A DNA stretch of 64,000 nt from Nomia melanderi (lineage: Eukaryota; Arthropoda; Insecta; Hymenoptera; Halictidae). Below, one piece after another: positions 1 through 10,800 of this stretch. Below the pieces are notes generated by a model. That model saw only the letters and a program-made list of their open reading frames with translations, ran no database searches and was not told where the DNA came from. The position numbers were made by a program, and so were the translations under genes. The stretch's first letter is position 1, and every line of letters begins with the position of its first letter. The stretch spans positions 34,071,160 to 34,135,159 of the forward strand of contig NC_134999.1 of the NCBI RefSeq assembly GCF_051020985.1, in the 5' to 3' direction.

Positions 1-232
1 TTTTGTTCAATCTTCTTCGGGAGATCCTTTGTTGTCTGTTCAACTTTTTTCAGAGGATCTTTCACTTTTTGTTCAGCTATCTTTAGCGGGTCCCGTGATT
101 TTTGTTCAATCTTCTTTGGTAAATCCTTTGTTGTCTGTTCAACCTTTTTCGATGAATCTTTCACTTCCTCTTCGACCTTTTTCGACACATCTTTCACTTG
201 CTCTTCGACCTTTTTCGACAGAATCTTCCCTT
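1..232 (-). repeat. 33-bp tandem repeat encoding 11-residue amphipathic units
   Basis: On the minus strand the units read VKDVSKKVEEQ, VKDVSKKVEEE, VKDSSKKVEQT, TKDLPKKIEQK, SRDPLKIAEQK, VKDPLKKVEQT and TKDLPKKIEQ, and the array continues past the edge. Two copies of the TTGTTCAATCTTCTT unit start 99 bp apart (3 x 33). Each unit has the pattern x-K-D-x-x-K-K-V/I-E-x-x, placing charged and hydrophobic residues on regular faces of a helix. Confidence 0.85.
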
Positions 233-1814
233 GATTCTTCCTCTTCTTGGTCTCTGACCCCATGAAGCTACAATACTCTTGAACCGAATTCGATCTCCCG
301 CGACACTTGAATTTATTGTTCAGAGAATCTATGTTCGACCAGACTTCACTCACGATGGAGAGATTGCGCATGCGAGTATCATTTTCCACAGTTTTCGAGG
401 CGTTTCTGTTACGATTGTCTCTAGTGTTAAGAATCTGGGGCTTTCTTGGCTTAATAGACGAAGGTTTCTCGATAGTTCTAGGTACCGATGAAGGTACTTT
501 CTTTTTTGAATTATCCGGCAACTTAGTTTCGCGTTTCACGGACGTACCGAACTTCGTTTCATGGTTTAATAAACCTCCTTTGCACGATTTCGTCGACTGC
601 GTAGTGCTCTCTGTGAACGTAGCACTGCGACTAAGCTTTTTAATGCTTTGTACTTGTTTGACATTAGTTTGTACGACTGGTGGTGTTAATGAACGATATT
701 TACCAGACGGATTGGCACTTTGCACAGGAAGAACAGACTTTTTATGCGATTGTTTTTCAAGACAAGCTGTTCTGGGACTTCGAGGTTTAAACTGATCGTT
801 AGTAGATGATTTTACTGGGTGATGTTTAGGGTGTCTGTTCGAAGGGGTACGCGATCTTGTCCTCCTACGATCCTTCATTATTGCTTCTCGATTCAAAGCT
901 CTCCCGATAGGACTAGAAGACTTAGCTTTCAATCGAACATTCACACTTTTTCTATCGATTGGCAAATTGTCGTCATTGGGAGGCATTAAATCATAAAAAT
1001 ACGCTTTGTTATACTTCTCATCCTTCACAGCTTCATCCGGAACATTAGCCTCCACTGGCTGTGGTTCTCTATCCAAAAATTTAATTGGAATTTCTTTCGT
1101 TAGATCAGACTGATCAGACTCACTTATATCCTTTCTAAATAGAACCTCGAATTTTGAAAACTCTTTTTCCAGAGACTGCTCGAGGACATCTTTCCTAAAG
1201 AAGCTTTCAGGGGAAAGTAAACTGTACGATCTGCGATGCGGATCGTAGAACGGAAATTGTTGCACGTTCACGTAATTAACGATGTACTCTGCATCTCTTC
1301 CCGGCAGTTCGGTTTCAATTTCCCTTTCGAAGGAATATGGCTGATAACCCCCGCAATCTGCCCCGCGAAATCTAAAGTCTAAATTTTGCGAATCGGTTAG
1401 GATTCCGAACGCATCGTCGCACAATTGCATCTCGAAGGGACATTTTTCCGATGCACCAAACGGGTTCTCATTCGAACGGATAGTTTCTCTCGGCCTGTTG
1501 ATTCTTGCGTCATCGAATCGAACGTGTTTATCGGGAACGACTTGCGGAGGTGGGTCAGGATATTTATTAGACTTCATTTGATTAGGATTCTTCTTCGGAT
1601 AAGATTTTCCTTTGGAATGTTTCCGTGGGATATCATTCAAGCATGTCGGGAGGGGGTTAACAGAAACAAAACATACCTCCTGCCACTGGGAATTTCGTAA
1701 TTTCTCGATCTGATCGAAAAGATCGTTTACTTGAACCACCTGCAGCATCACCATGTCCCAGAAACCGGCTAAATCCTCGTTCGTCGTCGGGAACTCTTCG
1801 CCGGGCACTTGATT
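1..1814 (-). CDS. vlc: vulcan exon 13: end of GKAP domain plus a long basic tail, truncated by the window edge
   Basis: Acceptor TTGTTATAG|AAT. The first 46 codons (1814-1677) finish the GKAP domain (FPTTNEDLAGFWDMVMLQ, then NDLFDQIEKLRNSQWQE). The same frame then stays open to position 1, about 560 more codons, through KHVRFDDARINRPRETIR, YIVNYVNVQQFPFYDPHRRS, RRRTRSRTPSNRHPKHHP and a lysine-rich tract. Vertebrate DLGAPs end within roughly 100 residues of this point in a PDZ ligand, so the tail is unusually long. A possible 84 nt intron (GTATGT at 1676 to an AG at 1593) would also keep the frame. No stop is seen in the window. Confidence 0.85.
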
Positions 1815-4800
1815 CTATAACAAAGAGACGAGCACACGGAAATATAATTACGGTGTCTCGCATCGATTAACATGTGAATTTGAAATAAACAGAAATGTTA
1901 AAGTTAAACTGCAATATCAAATACACGTCCACTAAAATAACTGTTATGCCTCGTTGCATTGTGTCGCACACTTACAATGTTCTTCTGGCACAGGCCCTCG
2001 AACTGTTGCATCTTCTGCGACGCGAGCAACCTGGCCTTGCCAGCGGCTGAGCGTAGCTTACCGGCTGCCTCCTCCGGAAGTGCAACAGTATCGCCGCTGA
2101 CCAGCTCCGCTTCCGCTGACGCAGCTAACGAGAGAAGCCTGTCCGTCTCTTGTTTCAGCAACTGAAACCGTTTTCAAAGGACCGTCAACCAATCGATCCC
2201 CATATCCTGCCGCTGGTACCGTACCTTCATGAAGTAGTGTCCATCCTTCTCTTCCGCTTTCTCAGCCTCTTGAGCCTGCTTCGCCACGTTCGTCGAGCTG
2301 GCGCTCGGTTCCAGTACAGGTAAGACTACCTTGGGTGCAGCTGGCTGCTGGTCAGGAATGCTCGCTACACTAGAACTTAATTTCTGAGGCTTGCTCTCCG
2401 CGATACTGCCATCCAACTTCGACGGCGTCTGGGTTTTTGGTTTCTGCTCCGCCTTCCTCGACACTGGAGTTACCCTGGAATCATCATCGAGAGAATAGAG
2501 ACCTTATACTCACCCGACGAACTATGTTCAATTGTCCAAGATAACTTTACCTCTGCAAGGGCTTCAAAATCTGCTCCGAGCCGTCCGTGGGTCTTCTAGG
2601 GCTGACCACCGGAAGCTGAGCACGGAATTCCGGTCTCAAGTGTCTCAAGACCGGAAGATTCTTCAATGATTCCTCGGTGTTCGCGTTGTCCGCTGACACG
2701 TCGTTGTTGTTACTCGACTTACTGAAACTGCTTTCGCTCGCGTTCAGTCTGCTGGTGCTGCGCTTGAAGAAGAAGCCCTGGGCTAAGGCCCCGGGCCCGT
2801 AGAGCCGTTCCACTCGCTGTTGAATGAAAGACTTCTCGCTGCTCGACGAGGTATTCAGCACCTGACTGTCCACGTCCACCGAGGACCCGTTCAGTATACT
2901 CGTTTCGCTGAACGAGGCGCTCGAAACTACAAAAAAAAGTCGTGGATTCTCGAAACCGAGTCCAACAGCTAGACCAGCTTAGACACTTACTGTTCGCGGT
3001 GGTTTGCTTCGGAGACGATCCCGAGAAATGCGAGGGGAACGATTTGTTCTGCTGGCTGCAGGACATTATCTGCGACACGCCCGGACTGCGTTTCGCGGGG
3101 GTGTTCGGTCGAATTGGACTGAGATCGCCGAACGTCGAGTGCAACACGCCTTTATCCACCTCCGAGTAACCCTGGCATATGCTGATGGAGCTCCGAGACT
3201 CCCTGTACGCCTCCACTTTGCACTCCTCTTTCAGACCGTTCGAGAAACCGTTCTGCCTATCCATCGCTAGGGGCGAAATCGACTGACTCTTGGGCGGATA
3301 AGGGTGCCCTGGCACGTTGAGATTTTCGTTTGATCTAGAAGGGTTTAAGCCTTTGATCTTTTCTGTTGCGGCTCTTCGGACTTTGTAAGTAACGCTTTAA
3401 AAACTGTTTGGAATTGAACTGCAGGGTTTCTGTATTTACTGCGCACTGGATGTTTGAGATTCTAACAGTCTCTTTAATGTTGGAAATAAAATGTAACGAA
3501 GCTTAGATTTTAGAGTGTAATACCGCACGCTCCGAGCTCCTCGGACAACGTTGGGACGAAGATTAAGACACTCGATGACGGAAGATAAAGACGACCTTTA
3601 CCTGAAACCCGCCGGGCTGGTATCCCTCGTGATCAGCCTGGTCCCAGGACTGCTGTCCCTCGATCGAAACCCGTCCCTCAGCTTGCTATCGTACCGATTG
3701 ATCCCCGAATAACCGCTGATGCTGCAGGCCAGGCCCAAGTAGCTCGGTTTCTTCACTGTCAGCTGTTCCGGCTCTGGGCTGCTTCGATGACCATTGCTGA
3801 CGTTCAATTTCTCATCGGGCGTCAGGTGCGATTTCTGCAGCGTCTCGCTGCTACCGTTCGCCAGATTATCGGACGAGGGAACCGAGTCACCGTTGCAGGA
3901 GAGGTTCAAACTGTGCAAGGTCTTCTTGGACACGGAGTCTATGGTGTTCTCTGCAAAGGAAAATCCTCGATTGGTCTCGGACAATGGGGCTCCGACGATC
4001 GACGACGCTTATTCTTTATCCTGTAAACTCTCCGGATTCGATTCTCCACACCTGGACCCTCGAATGTTTGGAAATTTGCTCGACAGCACGCAACGATGAC
4101 TGCGACCTTCGCGGCACTTACACTTCTCGCATTCACGGACTCTTCAACGGCGCGCTCCTCTGGCCGAGTGACCCGGATTCCGGGACGAAATGGCCTCGTT
4201 CGCCGAAAATCCCATGGAAACACCGTACAGAGGAACGGCGAACGGCGGTGTCTCGCGGCGAAAAATCGAGAGTGTTACGGCCGGGAGAAGCGGCGGAGTA
4301 GATCGAAACGTGCCCGTGCGAAACGCGACACAGGAATAACCCTGGAATGGCAAGAGGCCGGCCGTGTCGCGTCGCGAAAGAGACAAACGCGTCTCCTCGT
4401 CTTCTTGGCACCGGCGATAGAAAAGAAACTCTCTGCCCCCTGCACTTGCTGCGCTCGCTCGCGATCTAAATTCGATCGTCACCGCGGCGCCGCGGAAAAA
4501 GGAACGGTCCACGCGGCAGGACGGTGGAGGGATCCCGCGACCTTGGACCGTCCAAGATCGAGAGCCTGGTGAACGCGGCCTCCGCCGGGTCAAGTGCAAG
4601 GTCAGCCGATGACGACCACCGGAAATATCAAATGATCGCTCTCGAAACACCGATTCCTGATGCTCCTTTTGGGCCGCCTGCCGTTTTCTTCGTTACGCTG
4701 CCTCGAGGCAGGAAACGTTGCAGCTCCTTGTGTATTAAAATACAAACTACCGACATCCTTCTTCTCTTCTCATTGCCGAGTCTTTCAGGCACAAGCTTTA

Positions 4801-7800
4801 TCGTCTCGATACCTGGTATACAATTTCATCTAGTACCACGACACTGTCGTTCATAAATTCCATAGCTCTTTTGGAAAACGATCAAAACAATTTCCGAGAG
4901 GATAAAGCTTGTCGCTCGAAAGCTTCAAGTCCCTGAATTACTTTCTAATTGGTCGGTCCTAGAGTGTAATGCCTGGAAAACGCTAGACATCGATGAATAG
5001 CCAACCTGATCGGTCGGACGCAGACTGGTCGACGTCCAGGCTGCAGCTGCCGATGCTCTCCTGGCTAGTCATGTTAGGATGATGGCTGGTGACGATGCCG
5101 TCGATGATTTTCGGGTCCGGATCGAGGCGGCGGTAATTAAGAGGTTGCACCGCGAGGGACAGCGGCCTCGTGCGGCGATTCGACCTGATGCCGCCGGCGC
5201 CTGGGACCGACGGCGTCAGCGTCGCGGCGCAAGAGTCGCCGACGTCCTCCAAGCCCGCTACCTCGCCGCCACCGCGCGTTTGCCCGCTGGCTCGCCGACG
5301 ATCCTCCTCACCGCGGTCCTCGTGCACACTGTTGATGTTCGTTTCTTTTGTTCCGCGTCTTTTGCTCTCTTCGTTTCTCTAACTTTCACCTCCCTGATCC
5401 GTTCCCGTGACAAAAACGATGGACCCCGTCTCGGCAACGAGACGTCCATCATCCTTGACACCCGCGCCGAGGATCCCTTTCCGTAACATTCACGGCGCTC
5501 TCGAGTTTCACAGGCGAGCGTAACGACACGCCGATCGTTTGTCTCCTCGATCGAGACAAACGATCGACGATACGCGAACCGGGGCTCGACTCGCGAGGGA
5601 AAGCGGAACGAATCAACGCGGAGCCCGAGACAGGTACCGGCGGGTTTTGTTTCTCCTCGGCGACAGAAACTCGCGATGAATTAATTTCTTGCGATCCGAC
5701 TCGAGAGCATCGCGGACATTAATTGGAAGCCAGCGCTGTGTTCAGGCCCGGTCGATATTACCGCGTCTACTTTCACGTTACTTTGTAATGATCCCCCGTT
5801 GCGCTCTTGATAAAAGTTCAGACGAGAAACCCGTTTTTCATACCGATTAGCACTTTTAAAAGAAACCTCGCTCGTTTCGCTCGAATCGAATGAACGTAAC
5901 CCAGTGGAAAATCGTGCGAAACACCTCGCGTATCCCTCGTAGAAACTCGCCCCGAGGCTGTGAACCCACGAGAGCTTAACCGCGGCACGAGCGACCGGCA
6001 CGATGACTGCGCAAACACTTGTTTCACCGCGAATCGCGGAACAAAAGCGGCTCGCGGGCTTGAAAAGCGTGCAACCGTTGATCTATCCCTTCCTCCGAGG
6101 GTCTAATTTTACGATCGCAGCGCGGATCAGTCGGACGTAATAAATTCGCCGGTCTGTTATTGTACAGCGCGAGCTTCCATGTTCTCCATCTTCTTCGCGG
6201 AAGTGTTGCAGGGCCTCGACGTGGCTGCGAGCGGCGGCGATAACGAGATTGCTCGAGTCATTTACGAGACCCGGGTTCCCGAAGGGAACGCTTCACGTGC
6301 CGCTGCTCGCAGTCGATTTCTAATTGCCTGCCCCCTGATCACTTCGAACAATTGTTGCGTGTTTGAACTGATCGTGGGAGCGGGCTCGCGGCAGGTTCGA
6401 GTCGGCTGCGCGCGATCATAAGGCAGCGTGCAAGCCGGTGCATCGGTCCAGTGCAGCTCACTCTCTTCCTCAACAATCTAATCGCATGCATTATGGGGAC
6501 GTGAGGTGATTTCGTGCGCCGTAAGGAATCGGTATTGTCGTCGAGCTGATCGATCAAAACCTATCCCATCCGAGAAGTATTAATCGTTCACAATCACAGT
6601 CGGACAATTTACAATTTTCCACGAACGGTGTGTTAGTACGGCTGTCCGAGTGCTCGGGCAATTATTTGGATTCCAGCGAGAGCTCCTCGAGCACTCGGAG
6701 AGCTACAGTTTGTTACACGAGCCACGCAGTGATTATTTTACTTGCAGTTTCCGATCGTGGCTACCTCTCGATGGAAGTCCCTCGTAAAAATTAATCGTCG
6801 ACTGCGGAACGAACAAAACGAAGCAGTCATTTTCACATTAATAGGACATTAATGCTGGAATGACCCCTTCGGGCGTCGCTATACGCGCTAAGTTTGTACA
6901 ATTTTATATATTCCGGTAAAAGAAGGAATACCCCGTATGTGCGTACGACTCGCAGCTCGATAATTAGGACTTCCCGCGAGCGGTAGCGCCATTCCAATTA
7001 GATTGTTAATTACACACTTCGTATCGTACAATCACACGTTCCGAACGTACAGTTTTTCCGTGCCAATTTTGAGATTTTCACAGTGTTCGTCTTGCAAGGT
7101 TCAATTAATCCGCGATGCAAGGTGCAGTCTGGTGCTGATTCCTCCGTTTCGCGGGTGTTACGGATGAAATAATGGGCGTTGCGTGCAACCAAGCTGGTGG
7201 TATGAGAAGAGAGTGCAAGGTGATCGGAATCATGCTAGATCGCGATCGCGCCGACGATCGGCGTGAACGCACACGCGTGGGAATGTATGACGCGAGGGAC
7301 CTCTGGAAAATGTCAGCGCGAGTGGCCCGATGGTTGCGTGTCCGCGGGATCGCGATATTGTGGTCAAATGTTATCGCAGCGCTCCTGAGTACCAATTGAA
7401 CGTCATTAACTGGGCGTTTAATGACGAGCCGCGCTGGAAACCGTCGCGGGGGAAAATAGATACCCTCTCGAGGACCAGTGAAATCATTCGCGATACAAAC
7501 AGCACGTTGCATCCACGAGAATACGCAGATTTCATGGTAAATTAATTGCGAAACGACAGAGGAATAAATCGATCGGAAACACGTGCACGGGGCAGCTGTG
7601 AAATTTACGATCGAGACGAAAGCGAAGAGAAGAATCCCAATACGATCAAGGATATTATAATAAAACAAAGAGAGAAAAATGGAAGGTGCTATAAACGTAT
7701 CGTCGACGATCAATCCACACAAACAACCAGCGTACCTCCTACGCCAGTGTTTCCAAAGCAGAAACTTCGAGAGGTTCTTTTTAGCCACCGGGTTCACCGT

Positions 7801-10800
7801 GTAGGTGCCACTCTCGATCTTCAAAGGCATCCTTGGAATAATCCTAGTCCCAGGCGAGGAGCATCGACTCCGCCTTTCGTCGTCCACCACTCGAGAATAT
7901 TACTCCGAGGATGATAGCCAAATCGCTCGCGTTTCTATCGATTCGCGTCGCTGTTGGGTGCATTCATTCGATCACCGGTTCTCCTCGGAATGGGAAACGG
8001 TCCGACGCGAGTTCTATTCAACCCGTAGGACTCGAAGCGATGTAAAACGTTCCACCTCGAGCCTCGCCGATCACAAATTTCCCGGATTCCCGTTGAATAT
8101 TTCGATCGAGTGACGCAGGAGATTGAAATCCGCGATTCCCGCGGGACGTACGCGCGTCGAAGAGCACGTGTCGGCCTCGACCGGCCCGCACAAAGACTCT
8201 CCTCTTCTTTCTCCCGGCGACCTTTGTCACCGGCGACAAGAACTCGCGAAGCCCACGCTGCTAGGATGACTAGTTACCGAAGACTGGCATTCCCATCTCG
8301 TCTCTCTCTCGTCTACGCCACGGCCGCGCTCTCTCCCTCTCTGTCCTCCCTCTTTATCTCTCCCCGTGGTGCCGAGGGCACGAGGATATTTCGGGAGCAC
8401 TCAAAAAACCACACGAAAGCACACGCTCGCTCGCTTCCTCTCCGCGACCTCCCCTTCGCGCACCGCTCATTCCTCGCAGCGCCAGGGAATCAGGGGGTTC
8501 CTCGAACGTTTGTGTATTTTTTCCTGTCTAAATTTTGTTGAATTGCAGTCCGACCGCGTCAGGATTGAGTTGCCATCGAGTTTCATCGGGATTTCGCGAA
8601 GTCCCCGAGACACGAATTCATCGAAATACATATTTTCTTTGTTCATCCCTTAACGAAGCTAGTCTAATCGACAGTCCCGCTAAAGTGACTCCGAACTGTT
8701 CGAATGTTTCTCACAGAACAGCTTGGAAGAATAAGCCAGCAGGAGTATTCCGAACGGCGGACACGCTTTCATCCCCTAACCATAAATTTCCTCTCCTAAA
8801 TCCCCTAATCTTCCAAGTAAATGGTACCCTTTCACGAATCCAACAAAGGAGAACTGGACAATGAATCGTCCAATGCTGGAAAGCTGGCGAGCAGCGCGTA
8901 CAAAAAAGAAGAGAGGAGAAGAGCGCCCGTGCTGGCAATCGGTGGCATTAGCGGCGGAAGGGGGGCGGAAAAATATCGGGGCTGCCGGGTGACGCGAACA
9001 CGTGTCCGGCACGCGCGTGTCTTCCACGGGAGCCCGACCGACCGAGCAACCGGCTGGCTCGTCGAAAGGGAGGTCTGCGTTTTCGATTTCACGTGCGCGA
9101 GAGCGGCAAAGTACCGTCGGAGGAGCATCGAAGGGTTAACAACCGCCTTCCGCCGCGCGCTCTTTTCAGGGAGTCGCTGCTTTACGCGAGCGTCAATCCG
9201 CGCGCGCCTTTATGACCCGCGTAATAGACGCTCGTAGCGTTTCGCGAGGCTCTAAACGCTCGCCAGCAGCTTTTTCTCTCGTCGAGCGCAAGCCGGGGAC
9301 ATTCCAATATGCTGGAAACGCCTGTCGGCTCGGTCGCTTTAAAGTCCCTGGCGATTCGAGCGTGTATCGTCCGCCTCTGATCATTCTAATTAACCGCGGA
9401 ACATCGATGCATCCCCTTAGCCCCTCCAGCGAGCAGAGACAGCGATGCAGCGACACGCCTCGCGAATGGAATGGCTTTTCGCGTCGAGTGCGAGCTAACG
9501 ACTGATCAGACGTACGAGATTACGTTCAATAAAACCTGCGATGTATCCTCTGAAGACAGAGAATGAACTGAGGTTCTTTATTAGCCGAACATCGATGAAT
9601 ATGCTAAATTGACGATTGTAGAATAGCGCGACGCGCGGTGTCCTCTATTTTCCTTCGTGTCTAAATGGTACGCGTCGAACGACCGTTTCCAAGTAAGACG
9701 ACAACCGATTAAGATAACATTTGCCGAGACAGACAGGAGAATGCCGATGACCAGGCCGGGACGGTTTAAAGGGAAACTCAAATATTTGCCCGTGAGAGTT
9801 CCAGTTCCCGGAGCGTATCGGTGACAGGGCGTCGTTAACGCCAGCCCCGACGTTCCCCAAACCGACAGCGTAAACTAGGGAACCTCTTCCGCGACGAACC
9901 CTTCCTTCCCCATACATGACACGGTATATACCTTGTCGGTTTCAATTACCAAGCCCGTAAATCACTGCCAGCCGTTTCCTCGTGCACGGAAATAGAGCGA
10001 AGACAGGAGAACGACAGGGGGTGAACGATTGCGAGATGTTCGGCTCGAACGATTCGTCGCCGGGAGGATTTCCGTCGTCGATCAAAGTTCATGGAACCTT
10101 ATCAATCCCTCGAGACGCACGGGAGAACTCGTAAAAATTCTTCGCGGCCGCGCTCTCTCGTTTGATCCGAAACGAATTGCATCCCGGTCGCCGAAAAACT
10201 CCTCGAACGACATAAATAAAGCCGGCACCGCGCACGCATGACTAGCGTGAAACAAGAGCCGCCGTCTGGGAATGCAGAAAGCGCGCGGCCTATGAATCCA
10301 AATGCAATATGGCGCGCTCGCGCGTCCGAGCCCCATTCTAAGGGCGCAGCTGGACGGACGGCGGAAAATTACACGGGGCAACGTTCAAAGTGGTCTTTTC
10401 AGCGTGTCGAGGCGAGCTGCAGCTTGCCCTCGAGAATGACACCGAAGCTTCGATCATTCTGTCGCGATAGAAATATGTTTGCGTTAATGAAATCTCGGCG
10501 GGGAACCGAATGGTCTCGTTCATCATTGCGAGGATCCTTCTTGGGCTTTCGAAATCAATTTACGCGCGTGTGCTTCGTCGATACTAGTCACACCAAAAGA
10601 AAGTCCTAAAGATTGAAGCACTTGATCAACGTATGGACGTACTTCAACAGAAATTGCTCGAGGTCCCGAAACAATGTCATAGGAGCGTGCAAATTTGCTC
10701 GGACGCGTCAATGGCGCTGGTGTCGAGGGAATCCTTGAATGAGACGGATCACACAGGCTTACAAGCTCGCGAGCGTGTAGCGCTAACACCACGGGTGTCG

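Noticed and set aside
1..232. Possible CRISPR-like regular repeat
   Set aside because: 33-bp units are contiguous without spacers and keep a single reading frame; eukaryotic coding repeat.
7105..7735. Remainder of the long minus-strand frame downstream of vulcan exon 6
   Set aside because: Only the part upstream of the AG|GTACGC donor looks like protein. The rest reads as intron by composition.
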